A program made the translations under genes and the position numbers. 64,000 bases of DNA. Source: Pokkaliibacter sp. MBI-7 (GTDB lineage Bacteria; Pseudomonadota; Gammaproteobacteria; Pseudomonadales; Balneatricaceae). Shown piece after piece: positions 7,876 through 16,771 of the stretch. The DNA lies in contig NZ_JARVTG010000001.1 in NCBI RefSeq assembly GCF_029846635.1, positions 3,081,501-3,145,500 on the forward strand. The letters are read 5' to 3'. Position 1 is the first letter of the stretch; every line of letters begins with the position of its first letter. The notes under the pieces were generated by a model. The model saw only the letters and a list, made by a program, of their open reading frames with translations, ran no database searches and was not told the origin of the DNA.

Positions 7876-8841
7876 GTGGCCGCCTCATCATTCGGATTTG
7901 ATCTTAAAGCGCTGGAAGTTTTCGTGCAGGTGGTGGAAACCGGCAACCTGACTTACGCTGCCGAGCGTCTGGGGCTGACGCAGTCGTCCATCTCCCAGAC
8001 CCTGTCCAACCTTGAACGCAACCTCGATGCGCAGCTGCTCGACCGCTCGGTGCGACCACTGCATGTCACCACCGCCGGGCGGTTCTTCTACGACCGTGCG
8101 GTGCAGATGCTGCTGGAGGCGCGTAAGACCAGTCAGGATATGCAGCGCGGGCACTTCAAGCTGCGCCATGTGCGTATTGCGCTGGTCGATTCGCTGGCCA
8201 CGGCCATCGGCCGGCCGCTGATTGAAATGGTTCGCAAGCGAACCGAGGACTGGTCAGTCAGCACTGGGTTGTCGCACATGCATGCCCAGTCCCTGCTGTC
8301 GCGGCAGGTGGATATCGTCATTTCCGATGATGGTCTGGATGACTATGACGACCTGACCCGCTTTACCATTCTGCGCGAACCGATGGTGATCGCCCTGCCA
8401 CCCCATTACACCGGTGATATTGCCAGTCTGTCGGCCATCCAGAAGCGGCTGGAGTTCGTGCGCTATCAGCCGCATTCACTGATTGGTCAGTCGGTGGAGC
8501 GCTATCTGCGCCGGGTGCAGATCAATCTGCCGCCGCGCCTGCATCTGGATAACACCTACGCGATTATGTCGATGGTCGCCTCCGGCATCGGCTGGACCAT
8601 CACCACGCCGCTGTGCCTGTATCAGACCGGCCTGATGCAGCATCAGGTGCGCTGCGTGCCACTGCCGGGCGAGCCGGTTTACCGTGAACTGTCACTGGTA
8701 GCGCGCCGCAATGAGCTGTGGGACTTGCCCAAGGTGATTGCCGAAGACAGCTGCCAGATCCTGCGCGAGCGCTTTCAGAAAGATATCGTGGCCAACCTGC
8801 CATGGCTGGAGCCGCAGATTCGTATCGGGGAAACGCTCTAG
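7876..8841 (+). CDS. LysR-family regulator
   Basis: About 321 residues. GTG 7876 is chosen because AAGGAG lies ten bases upstream; the TTG at 7849 has no such site. The N-terminal winged helix-turn-helix is clear (ALEVFVQVVETGNLTYAA, then LGLTQSSISQTLSNLE), followed by the effector-binding domain (YAIMSMVASGIGWTITTP). It is divergent from the BCCT-hydrolase operon across the MITE-bearing intergenic region and converges on the AEC transporter gene. It is therefore the best-placed regulator of the BCCT operon, although neither effector nor target is shown by the sequence. Confidence 0.87.
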   Translation: MAASSFGFDLKALEVFVQVVETGNLTYAAERLGLTQSSISQTLSNLERNLDAQLLDRSVRPLHVTTAGRFFYDRAVQMLLEARKTSQDMQRGHFKLRHVRIALVDSLATAIGRPLIEMVRKRTEDWSVSTGLSHMHAQSLLSRQVDIVISDDGLDDYDDLTRFTILREPMVIALPPHYTGDIASLSAIQKRLEFVRYQPHSLIGQSVERYLRRVQINLPPRLHLDNTYAIMSMVASGIGWTITTPLCLYQTGLMQHQVRCVPLPGEPVYRELSLVARRNELWDLPKVIAEDSCQILRERFQKDIVANLPWLEPQIRIGETL

Positions 8842-8848
8842 CCACCTC

Positions 8849-9730
8849 TCAGCCCAGCAGCCGTAACCCCACCGCATAGAGGGTGATCAGCACCACACTG
8901 ATGCAGGTGCCGACGGCGATGCTGCTGGCGGAACGGCCGGTGCGCAGATAGTGGGTTTCCAGTATCACAATGATGGCTGCCGGTGGCAGCAGGCAGATCA
9001 GATACAGCACCTGGGTGTATTGTTGCACCCAGTCCAGTCCGGCCAGCGTACCGAGCTGGATGGCACTCCACATCACCAGCAGCAGTGCCACCACCCGCTG
9101 CAGCGTGAGCAGCACCGCGCTGTACACCTCAGCCCGGCTGATTCTGGCGTGCGCCAGCCACATCCCCAGCACGCCCATACCCAGCAATGACATCAGCACC
9201 TTGGCCGGTTCATACAGCCACTGATCCAGCAGGCGCAGCTGAGCAGCGAACGGTGACAGCAGCAGGCCGGTGATCATCGCCAGAAACGCAGGCGACAGCA
9301 GCAGGGTACGCAGGCGCTGTGGCCAGGAGGTGCTACCCGGCGGCGCCAGCAAGGCAGCACTGACGGTATTACCAAACAGCGAGCTGCCGACATAGGCGGC
9401 AATCATCACTGCCGCCGCATCGTTACCAAACAGGGAGACGGCAATGGGCAGACCCATCCAGCCGATATTCAGATAGGAAAAGTTCAGCGCCTCGACGGCA
9501 TCACGGCGCAGCAGCCAGCCAATCCCCAGCATGATGGCCATGATCGCGACGATAGCGGCCATGATGACAAAGGTGCCCTGCTGGCTGAATACCATGTTGT
9601 GTATCACCACATAGGGAATCGCCACCCGCATCAGCACGGTCGAAGCCACTTTGCGTACGTCTATGCGCAGTCGGGCGAGGGTGAATCCAAACAGGAGGTA
9701 GAGCAGGGGCAGCAGCATGTTGAGCGTCAT
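8849..9730 (-). CDS. AEC family transporter (auxin efflux carrier/malate permease type)
   Basis: A 293-residue membrane protein with about ten hydrophobic helices. Family signs are a first helix followed by LARLRID, the segment NFSYLNIGWMGLPIA with the conserved N-x-G-x-x-G-L-P, and a second half that repeats the fold. AEC proteins export or import organic anions such as malate or auxin-like acids. Its stop lies seven bases from the stop of the LysR gene at 8841, so the two genes converge. The substrate cannot be told from sequence. Confidence 0.85.
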   Translation of the reverse strand: MTLNMLLPLLYLLFGFTLARLRIDVRKVASTVLMRVAIPYVVIHNMVFSQQGTFVIMAAIVAIMAIMLGIGWLLRRDAVEALNFSYLNIGWMGLPIAVSLFGNDAAAVMIAAYVGSSLFGNTVSAALLAPPGSTSWPQRLRTLLLSPAFLAMITGLLLSPFAAQLRLLDQWLYEPAKVLMSLLGMGVLGMWLAHARISRAEVYSAVLLTLQRVVALLLVMWSAIQLGTLAGLDWVQQYTQVLYLICLLPPAAIIVILETHYLRTGRSASSIAVGTCISVVLITLYAVGLRLLG

Positions 9731-9850
9731 GGCGGGAAACTTCAGTTCATCGGCTAAGGGGTGGCGTCAAAGGCAAACCATAGCAGTGCGCCTGCCGACC
9801 GTATATCACAGAGCATCCGGAATGCCCTGAAGAGTCTGTTGCAGAAGGCA

Positions 9851-9873
9851 GCCACTCTGTCTGGCAGAGTGGC
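9851..9873. other. Hairpin after the yccF-like gene
   Basis: GCCACTCTG at 9851-9859 pairs with CAGAGTGGC at 9865-9873. It lies eight bases past the stop of the minus-strand YccF gene and has no U run. It may be a weak terminator or a 3' end-protecting structure. Confidence 0.45.
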
Positions 9874-9880
9874 GTGCTGG

Positions 9881-10339
9881 TTAACGTGAGCGCAGGCGCT
9901 CCACCTCGCTCTGGGCATTGCGGGTGCGCGCTGCGGCAGCCACTTCTTTGGGCACTACCGTCTTGCCGATGGGGGCGAGGGAAATGTAGGCAAGCTTCAG
10001 GTGCTGCAGGGCAAAGGGAATGCCGATGATGGTAATGGCGCAGGCAATGGCGGCCATCACATGACCTATCGCCAGCCAGATACCCGCCAGCACGAACCAG
10101 ATGATATTGCCCAGCATTCCCGCTGCGCTGGTGCCGATGTCTTCGCGGCCACTCAGCTCATCGCGGGCAATGGGCTCCTGACCGAAAGGGAAGAAGGAGA
10201 AGGTACCCATCACCAGACAGGCCCGTCCCCAAGGGATGCCGATAATGCTGATAAAGGCCAGCAGGCCGAACAGCCACCATGCCAGCCCCATGACAATGCC
10301 ACCCAGCACAAACCAGATCAGATTCAGTATCAAGCGCAT
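9881..10339 (-). CDS. YccF domain-containing inner-membrane protein
   Basis: A 152-residue protein with two repeated YccF domains. Each has the motif N-x-I-W-F-V-L-x-G followed by I-x-G-I-P-[WF]-(G/A), at about residues 4-35 and 80-117. About four hydrophobic helices are predicted, so it is an inner-membrane protein; the family function is unknown. The start at 10339 is supported by GGAGG eight bases upstream. The track frame beginning at 10423 has no such site and adds a non-family tail. It may be read with the chemoreceptor gene upstream on the same strand (gap 93 bases), but the link looks incidental. Confidence 0.88.
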   Translation of the reverse strand: MRLILNLIWFVLGGIVMGLAWWLFGLLAFISIIGIPWGRACLVMGTFSFFPFGQEPIARDELSGREDIGTSAAGMLGNIIWFVLAGIWLAIGHVMAAIACAITIIGIPFALQHLKLAYISLAPIGKTVVPKEVAAAARTRNAQSEVERLRSR

Positions 10340-10432
10340 GTTGCGTTCCTCCATCCGTGATGGACAGAGTGTGGCGGCAGGCAGGGCGAGTGTAAATCCG
10401 CCCTGTGCTTCCATGGTGATCAAAACGTATCG

Positions 10433-12304
10433 CTAGACCCTGAAGCGGCTGGCCAGGGTGTTCATATCAATCGCCAGTTTCGCCAGACTCTGGCTGGCTT
10501 CCTCGGTTTCCCGGGTGGCGCGTGCCGTATCGTCGGCAGTCTCGTTGATGACGGTCACGTTGCGGTTGATCTCTTCAATCACCGCATGCTGCTGTTCGGT
10601 GGCGCTGGCGATTTGGGTGTTCATATCACTCATGCTGGTCACCGCCGACACAATCGCATCAATGGACTGCATGGCGGTTTCCATGTGGCTGACCCCTTCC
10701 TCGGAGCGCAGGGTACTGTCGCGCATCAGTGCCACTGCCGTTTTGGAGCGGCTCTGCAGATTGGTGATCATCTGCTGGATTTCCGCAGTAGAGTCCTGCG
10801 TCTTGCTGGCCAGATTACGCACCTCATCGGCAACCACGGCAAACCCGCGCCCGTGTTCACCGGCCCGGGCCGCCTCAATGGCCGCATTCAGAGCCAGCAG
10901 GTTGGTCTGCTCGGCAATGGAACGAATCACATCCAGCACGCCACCGATCTGCTGGCTGTCGGCCTCGACCTGCGCAATGGTGTCAGACGCATTCTGCAGA
11001 TAGCTCGATAACCCCTGCACGGTTTGCCGGACGTCGGCTACCACGCTGCGGCCTGTGCTGCATTCTCTGCCTGCACTGCTGGCAGCCTGTGCCGCATCCA
11101 GCGCATGTCGGGCGACTTCCTGAACGGTGGCAGCAATCTGATGAATGGCGGTCGCCAGCTGGCTGGTCTGATTCTGCTGGCGCTCTACACCCTGCAGATT
11201 CTGTGCGGCGATGGTGGAGAGTTCTTCCGTAGCGGCGGCCACCTGACCGGCAGCAGAGATGACCTGAGCAATGATCTGGCGGAACTCGCCGAGCAGGGTG
11301 TTGACGGCCTTGAACGGTTCGCTGATTTCATCTTCCCGCTGGATCGGCAGCGGGTTGGACAGGTCGTGATCGGCGGCCAGCTGGGTGACGTGGCGGGTGG
11401 AGGCGCGTAACGGCAGCAGAATGCTGCGGGCCAGTGCCAGCATGATCAGCAGTATTGCAATGCCGCAGGTGATGCTGAGCAGCAGGGTGACCATGATCAG
11501 CTTGTCGATACTGCCGACCTTTTCCTGCACGGTGTGGTCCAGCTCAGCAGCGACCTGATCCAGCAGCGACTCGGCGGTATGGACCTGTGCACGTATCTTG
11601 CCGAGCAGGCCATCCTGCGGCGACAGGCCGCGTGCCTTGTACTCATTGCTTAGCGTGGTGAAGGCCTGCTGATAGGTCTGGATGGCATCACCGATACGCT
11701 TCTTGTCGGCGTCGCTGATCGTACTTGCCTGCAGGTCCTTGTGGAAAGCGTCGATGTTCTGGCTGAACTTTTTCAGGTATTCCTCTTCCGAGCGCAGCAT
11801 AAAGTCTTTTTCATTGCGCCTTAACTGCAGGATATCGATCAGCAGCTGTTTGTCCGACAGGGCTGAGACTTCCTTTTCCGCGCCATGGACGGCATCGCGC
11901 AATTCGCCGTAAAGCCCGCTCTCGGGGGTCAGGCCAATCGTGGTCTGCAAGGCCGCAACCTCTTTGAAGCCAGTATGGTAATCCTCGAAGGCGTTACTCA
12001 GGTCAGTGACGATGGCGGTATTCAGACTGGCCTGTCCGAGAGCCCGCTGCAATTGCTGCAGGGTCTCGTTGAGCGCTGTGAAATGGGTCTCGAAGCTCTG
12101 CGCCTGAGTAGCATCATGGAGGGACAGAAAATCCTTCTCGTCCTTGCGCAGCTCCAGCATCTGCAGGCGCACCTGATCGACTGCCAGAGTCACGCCGTTG
12201 TAAGTGACCACCTGCCGGGTGGAGTACTGACCGAGAGATACTGAGATGGCCATCGAAATAACAGTGAGTGATGTGGCCAGAAAAAACTTTGTCTTTACTT
12301 TCAC
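10433..12304 (-). CDS. Methyl-accepting chemotaxis protein with HBM sensor domain
   Basis: A 623-residue transmembrane chemoreceptor. TM1 lies at about residues 7-29. The periplasmic part has two similar helical modules, each bearing an E-K-D-F motif (LRKDEKDFLS and LRRNEKDFML), which marks the helical bimodular (HBM) sensor known to bind small organic acids in pseudomonads. TM2 is near residue 275, followed by HAMP and the signalling hairpin with the near-invariant EQTNLLALNAAIEAARAGE. It has no C-terminal CheR/CheB pentapeptide. It would steer swimming through CheA/CheW. The ligand is unknown; a TCA-cycle acid would be consistent with the domain. Confidence 0.92.
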   Translation of the reverse strand: MKVKTKFFLATSLTVISMAISVSLGQYSTRQVVTYNGVTLAVDQVRLQMLELRKDEKDFLSLHDATQAQSFETHFTALNETLQQLQRALGQASLNTAIVTDLSNAFEDYHTGFKEVAALQTTIGLTPESGLYGELRDAVHGAEKEVSALSDKQLLIDILQLRRNEKDFMLRSEEEYLKKFSQNIDAFHKDLQASTISDADKKRIGDAIQTYQQAFTTLSNEYKARGLSPQDGLLGKIRAQVHTAESLLDQVAAELDHTVQEKVGSIDKLIMVTLLLSITCGIAILLIMLALARSILLPLRASTRHVTQLAADHDLSNPLPIQREDEISEPFKAVNTLLGEFRQIIAQVISAAGQVAAATEELSTIAAQNLQGVERQQNQTSQLATAIHQIAATVQEVARHALDAAQAASSAGRECSTGRSVVADVRQTVQGLSSYLQNASDTIAQVEADSQQIGGVLDVIRSIAEQTNLLALNAAIEAARAGEHGRGFAVVADEVRNLASKTQDSTAEIQQMITNLQSRSKTAVALMRDSTLRSEEGVSHMETAMQSIDAIVSAVTSMSDMNTQIASATEQQHAVIEEINRNVTVINETADDTARATRETEEASQSLAKLAIDMNTLASRFRV

Positions 12305-12727
12305 AATATATTTTCCTGCTCAATGGCTACTAACTGAGCGCAATCTTAGGTGACCTGAGTTCTCTGAACCGGAAAGCTGACGGGCAGAGCAGATCGCAGC
12401 ACAGGAAACGATTAAGCAGCGGTATCGCTGTTCCTGCCTGTTGCAGGAAAGCGGATAGTGCGGATACAACATAGACGAACCCTGAAGCTGTTTTGACGAA
12501 CTACTTAATGCATATACACCGATATGAGTTCCGTCAAACCACTTTCGTTCGAAGGTCGCAATCAGATATGAGCGTCAATAAATAAGTAAACGATGGGCGT
12601 TTATTATTGTTCGAAATGGAAATAATCCATTTTATTGTTATGCCCCCGCAGGTCGCGCCTGCCCGGCATCCTGCGGAGGCCGGGTGAGGAGCGCAGTTAT
12701 TCCTTCCTCGCTGCCATGGAGAACGCG
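12305..12727. other. Divergent intergenic region
   Basis: About 420 bases between the chemoreceptor and the RraB-like gene, somewhat AT-rich toward the right. The only structure noted is the inverted repeat AAATGGA (12614-12620) and TCCATTT (12626-12632), about 95 bases before the RraB-like start. It could be an operator or an attenuator-like hairpin. Confidence 0.4.
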
Positions 12728-13102
12728 ATGAGTGTTATCGACAAACTGCTGGAAACGGCTTACCACGATACCGAGCTGCTGATCAGTAATGATCAGAAGG
12801 GCGATCAGTTCAGCATCCCGCGGGATGTGGATTTTGTGTTCTATGCCAGCGAGCAGGGCAAAGCTGAAACGGTGGCAAGCTTTGTACAGGACAACCGCTA
12901 CGGCAGTACCCTGATCACACCAACAGAAGAGGGGCGGGTACGGCTGGTGGTCACGGTGAATATGCCGACGACCCAGAGCGTGCTGTGCTCGGTATCCGGG
13001 CTGATGGCCTGTTTGTCGGCCCTGTTCGGCCTTGATTACGATGGCTGGGGATGTGTGTTGCAAGCTGCGCCGGGAACCGGGCCGCTTGGTAATACCCAAT
13101 AG
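12728..13102 (+). CDS. RraB-like (ribonuclease E inhibitor family) protein
   Basis: A 124-residue cytoplasmic protein. The start at 12728 is preferred because GGAG lies six bases upstream. The fold markers match the RraB family: an early acidic helix, V-D-F-V-F-Y-A (strand), a paired V-V-T-V-N-M strand, and the C-terminal YDGWG, which is the most constant part of RraB. RraB of E. coli binds RNase E and lowers mRNA decay. This protein is a divergent member, so the binding partner is inference. It stands alone and converges on the D-glutamate operon. Confidence 0.7.
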   Translation: MSVIDKLLETAYHDTELLISNDQKGDQFSIPRDVDFVFYASEQGKAETVASFVQDNRYGSTLITPTEEGRVRLVVTVNMPTTQSVLCSVSGLMACLSALFGLDYDGWGCVLQAAPGTGPLGNTQ

Positions 13103-13160
13103 TCAGCCTGGCGTACCTGATAACCGCAACGCTTACCCCTCACCTCCGCCCTTTCAAGCA

Positions 13161-13178
13161 GAGAGCCTTGCGGCTCTC
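13161..13178. terminator. Hairpin between convergent genes
   Basis: GAGAGCC at 13161-13167 and GGCTCTC at 13172-13178 with a TTGC loop, between the convergent RraB-like and dgcA genes. There is no clear T run, so a terminator role is likely from position only. Confidence 0.4.
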
Positions 13179-13199
13179 CGTGGGGGCAGAGGCAGGTTG

Positions 13200-14186
13200 T
13201 CAGCCCCACAGTGCCCGGTCAGCCGGGTAAGCCTGACTGTCCTGATAGCGCATGGCATCGGGGCGGTCTTCGCTGAGCAGTAACGGGCCGTCGATATCGA
13301 CAAAGCGGGCGCCCTGAGCCAGCAGTAACGCAGGCGCCATGGCCAGCGAGGTGCCGACATTGCAGCCGACCATGATGTCGAAGCCCAGTGCTCTGGCCTG
13401 CCGGGCAAGTGACAGTGCTTCGGTGAGGCCGCCGGCCTTGTCCAGCTTGATATTGACCAGATCGTAACGTCCCACCAGCCCCGCTAAATCCCGCCGGTCC
13501 TGACAGGACTCATCAGCAGTGACCGGTATCAGCCGCTCCACCTCCGCCAGCAGCTGATCCTGACCGGGAGCAAACGGCTGCTCGATCATCTCCACCCCCA
13601 GGGCGGCCAGCTGTGGCTGATAGGCCAGATACTGCGCGGCACTCCAGCTCATATTGGCATCGATGACCAGACGGCAGCCGGGTGCGGCAGCGCGTACCGC
13701 TGCCACCCGTTCCACGTCACCGGCCTGTCCCAGCTTGAGTTTGAGCAGCGGGCGATGGGCATTGGCTGCGGCGACCGCGGCCATATGCTGCGGAGTATGC
13801 AGTGACAGGGTAAACACCGTGGTCAGCGGCTGCGGTGCGGCTGTCAGCCCGGCCAGCTGCCACACCGGCTGCTGCAGTTGTCTGGCCTGCAGATCCCACA
13901 GGGCGCAGTCCACCGCATTGCGCGCACTGCCGGGTGGCAGCAGCTGTTGCAGGGCAGTGCGATCCGCACCCTGTTCCAGTGCGCTGCGCACGCTTTCCAG
14001 TTGGGCCATGACGTCGGCATAGCCGACATCATAGACATTGGTGTGTTCGCACTCGCCACGGCCGCAGACGCCGTTTTCGCTGATTTCCACCACCACAACT
14101 TCACCGAAGTGCATCACCGGCAGACTAGCGATAATGAACGGCTCGTGCAGCGGCCACTGTTCAGCGCGGAAGCTGACCTTACGCAT
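13200..14186 (-). CDS. dgcA: N-acetyl-D-glutamate racemase DgcA (enolase superfamily)
   Basis: A 328-residue member of the dipeptide-epimerase branch of the enolase superfamily. It has an N-terminal capping domain and a TIM barrel with the expected catalytic and metal residues: K-L-K (Lys151), D-A-N (Asp176), E-Q-P (Glu202), D-E-S (Asp225) and K-L-D-K (Lys247). On its own it would be called an L-Ala-D/L-Glu epimerase. Its pairing with the DUF1611 protein DgcN, whose stop it overlaps by eight bases, identifies the known DgcN-DgcA pair. In that pathway D-glutamate is N-acetylated, racemised to N-acetyl-L-glutamate and then deacetylated. The enzyme is cytoplasmic. Confidence 0.88.
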   Translation of the reverse strand: MRKVSFRAEQWPLHEPFIIASLPVMHFGEVVVVEISENGVCGRGECEHTNVYDVGYADVMAQLESVRSALEQGADRTALQQLLPPGSARNAVDCALWDLQARQLQQPVWQLAGLTAAPQPLTTVFTLSLHTPQHMAAVAAANAHRPLLKLKLGQAGDVERVAAVRAAAPGCRLVIDANMSWSAAQYLAYQPQLAALGVEMIEQPFAPGQDQLLAEVERLIPVTADESCQDRRDLAGLVGRYDLVNIKLDKAGGLTEALSLARQARALGFDIMVGCNVGTSLAMAPALLLAQGARFVDIDGPLLLSEDRPDAMRYQDSQAYPADRALWG

Positions 14187-15198
14187 CCTTCAGCACCTCG
14201 GCGACGATGCTGGCGACGCCGGTGCGGACCGGGTCGACCACTGGCACGCTAAAACGCTGCTGCACCTCGGCGATCAGCGCCAGTGCCTGCTGCTGATCAT
14301 AACGTGAGGTGTTGAGGGCAATACCGCCAAGGCGGGCATTGGGGTTGGTACGGCGGGCCATACGCAGATTGATGTCGATGGTTTCTTCCAGTGACGGCAC
14401 GGCATAGCCCTCCATCAGGTCCATCTGTTCGCGGCCAGCCTCATGGCAGACCACCAGCACATCGGCCTGGGCGCCGTGCAGCAGGCCGAGGCTGACCCCG
14501 GCGTAGGCCGGGTGCAGCAGTGATCCCTGACCTTCGATAATGTCCCAGTGCTCCGCGTGCGCTGCGGCAGGAGCCAGCACTTCCACTGAGCCGGAGATAA
14601 AGTCAGCCACCACCGCATCAACGGAGATGCCGTAGCCTTCAATCAGGATGCCGGTCTGGCCGGTGGGGCGGAAGCTGGCATCCACACCCTGCTGCTCCAT
14701 TGCCCGGTGAATGGCCAGCGCGGTAAACATCTTGCCGACACAGCAGTCGGTGCCGACGGTCAGCAGACGCTTACCCTGACGGGGCAGGCCGGTGCCACAG
14801 GGCAGATTGGCCGGTGGCGTGCGCACATCATGGACTTTCTGTCCGGTACGGGCGGCGGTGGCGACGATATCGGGCACATCGGTCAGGCGCAAGTGCAGGC
14901 CACTGGCCACGTCCATACCGGCTTCCAGTGCGCGGATGCAGGTGTCGATCCAGCTGGCGGGCAGGCTGTTGCCAATGGGCGCCAGGCCAATGATCAGGGT
15001 TTTAGCACCCAGACGTGCTGCTTCTTCCACGTCCAGATCGGCAATGCCCAGATCGGCTTTGGCTTCGGGGAAGCGCAGCTGGCCGAGGCAGCGTTCAGGG
15101 CGCCAGTGCGCTACCCCTTTGGCCGTCTTGGCCATCAGCAGGTCTTCGGCATCGCCAACAAACAGCAGGTAGGGCGCTTTCAGTTCGATCAGGTTCAT
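14179..15198 (-). CDS. dgcN: D-glutamate N-acetyltransferase DgcN (DUF1611 family)
   Basis: A 339-residue protein with an N-terminal Rossmann-like DUF1611_N part and a C-terminal P-loop part. The nucleotide-binding loop is GTDCCVGKM at about residue 149, and the downstream IIEGQGSLLHPAY motif is typical of DUF1611. The family was shown to act as the N-acetyltransferase that commits D-glutamate to catabolism together with DgcA. GAGGA lies six bases before ATG 15198. It follows the amino-acid ABC genes on the same strand with about 95 bases between, which makes D-glutamate or a D-glutamate-containing compound the probable imported substrate. Confidence 0.88.
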   Translation of the reverse strand: MNLIELKAPYLLFVGDAEDLLMAKTAKGVAHWRPERCLGQLRFPEAKADLGIADLDVEEAARLGAKTLIIGLAPIGNSLPASWIDTCIRALEAGMDVASGLHLRLTDVPDIVATAARTGQKVHDVRTPPANLPCGTGLPRQGKRLLTVGTDCCVGKMFTALAIHRAMEQQGVDASFRPTGQTGILIEGYGISVDAVVADFISGSVEVLAPAAAHAEHWDIIEGQGSLLHPAYAGVSLGLLHGAQADVLVVCHEAGREQMDLMEGYAVPSLEETIDINLRMARRTNPNARLGGIALNTSRYDQQQALALIAEVQQRFSVPVVDPVRTGVASIVAEVLKDA

Positions 15199-15292
15199 GA
15201 TGTGTCCTCGTAAGGAGCCCCACAGCGCCGTCGGATGCGGCCCGTGCGGGGTGACTCAGTGGTTGGGAGTGGTTAAGCGCTGGGTTTGGAAC

Positions 15293-15994
15293 TCAGCTTC
15301 GTTGTCGGTGGCGACTGAGGCGGTGCTCCATGCGCCGCCACAGGGTGATAAAGACATAGGTGATCAGCAGGTAGGCCACGGCCGCCCACAGATAAACGCT
15401 GATATCGAAACTGCTGGCGAACAGCCTGCGGGTCTGGCCCATCAGATCCAGCAGGGTGACCACACTGGCAATGGCACTGGCTTTCAGCAGCAGGATGATT
15501 TCATTGCCGAGGGCGGGCCAGGCGATGCGGTAGGCATTGGGCAGGATAATGCGGCGATAGAGCAGCCGTCGGTTCATGCCAAAGGCCAGCCCGGCTTCGA
15601 CTTCACCTCGTGACACGGCCAGCAGACCACCACGCAGAATTTCCATCTGATAGGCCACCGAGTTGAGGGTGAAGGCCGTCACCGCGCAGTAGAACGGATC
15701 GCGAAAGAACCACCACAACCCCAGCTGCTGCAACTCCTGGCGAAACTGACCGCTGCCGTAATAGACCAGAAACAGCTGAACCAGCAGCGGCGTGCCGCGA
15801 AAGAACGACACATAGAGGCGCAGCGGTGCCTGCAGCCACGCCTTGCCACGGGCACGCAGAATCGCCAGTGGCAGGGCCAGGGTTGCGGCAATCAGCACCG
15901 CCGTGGCGGTCAGTTGCAGGGTCATCGCCATCCCGGTGAGCAGTTTGCCCAGCCAGGGATGCAGGGCGGTCAGGCTGGTCAGGAGCGTATTCAT
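15293..15994 (-). CDS. Polar amino acid ABC permease (HisM/ArtM type)
   Basis: A 233-residue inner-membrane permease with about five helices. It carries the EAA loop facing the ATPase (EAGLAFGMNRRLLYRRIILPNA) and the R-G-T-P-L-L-V-Q motif of the His/Glu/Arg permease family. AAGGAGG lies seven bases upstream of ATG 15994. It pairs with the permease at 16016-16735, whose stop is 21 bases upstream, to form the heterodimeric channel. No ATP-binding protein gene is present in the cluster. Confidence 0.9.
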   Translation of the reverse strand: MNTLLTSLTALHPWLGKLLTGMAMTLQLTATAVLIAATLALPLAILRARGKAWLQAPLRLYVSFFRGTPLLVQLFLVYYGSGQFRQELQQLGLWWFFRDPFYCAVTAFTLNSVAYQMEILRGGLLAVSRGEVEAGLAFGMNRRLLYRRIILPNAYRIAWPALGNEIILLLKASAIASVVTLLDLMGQTRRLFASSFDISVYLWAAVAYLLITYVFITLWRRMEHRLSRHRQRS

Positions 15995-16015
15995 GTGCGT
16001 GCCTCCTTGCTGCGA

Positions 16016-16735
16016 TTACAGTGCCGGGCGGCGCTGTCCGCGGGACAGATGATGTTCCAGACGTGCTATCGCCGCCTCCGACAGCACGCACAGCAGCCAG
16101 TACAGCAGGCTGACGGAGAGGTAAAACAGAAACGGCTGCTTGGTCACGCCAACCGCCACCGACGCCATGCGCATCAGGTCATTGAGGGCGATCACCGACA
16201 CCAGCGCGGTATCTTTCAGCAGATTCAGCCACAGGTTGCCCAGCCCCGGCAGGGCCAGTCGCAACAGGGGCGGAAACTCCACCAGCCAGAACCCGAGCCA
16301 GGGGGTAAAGCCCAGAGCCCGTGCGGCCTCACGCTGGCCCTTATCGAGCGCCAGCCAGGCCCCACGCAGCACTTCAGCAGCAAAGGCAGAGAACACCAGA
16401 CCCAGTGCTACCACACCGGCAACAAAGGGGCTGAGTTCAACAAAACCGGCGTTGGGGTCAAGGTGTCTGGCCAGCTGATTGAGCAGCATGGCCGCACCGT
16501 TGTAGACCACAAATAACGTCAGCAGCTCGGGGATGCCGCGCAGGGTGGCGGTATAGAGCTGGGCCAGCCGTTGCAGCACGGGCCTGCCACTGACTGAGGC
16601 CAGCGCCACCAGCAGCCCCAGCAGCAGGCCGAGGGGCAGGGTGGTGAGGGCCAGCGACAGGGTCACGCCCAGCCCTCTGACCAGTTCATCGCCCCAGCCA
16701 TGCGGGCCCCAGCTCAGGTAGCTCAACAGTTCCAT
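16016..16735 (-). CDS. Polar amino acid ABC permease (HisQ/ArtQ type)
   Basis: A 239-residue inner-membrane permease. It has the R-G-I-P-E-L-L motif in the first half and the EAA loop EAARALGFTPWLGFWLVEFP. ATG 16735 was chosen because GGAG lies six bases before it; the GTG three bases earlier is possible. It lies between the binding protein (gap 36 bases) and the second permease. It is the HisQ-like half of the importer inferred to carry D-glutamate or a related acidic amino acid. Confidence 0.9.
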   Translation of the reverse strand: MELLSYLSWGPHGWGDELVRGLGVTLSLALTTLPLGLLLGLLVALASVSGRPVLQRLAQLYTATLRGIPELLTLFVVYNGAAMLLNQLARHLDPNAGFVELSPFVAGVVALGLVFSAFAAEVLRGAWLALDKGQREAARALGFTPWLGFWLVEFPPLLRLALPGLGNLWLNLLKDTALVSVIALNDLMRMASVAVGVTKQPFLFYLSVSLLYWLLCVLSEAAIARLEHHLSRGQRRPAL

Positions 16736-16771
16736 CACGTTCTCCGTGGGCGCCAGCTGATCGTCTGCGGC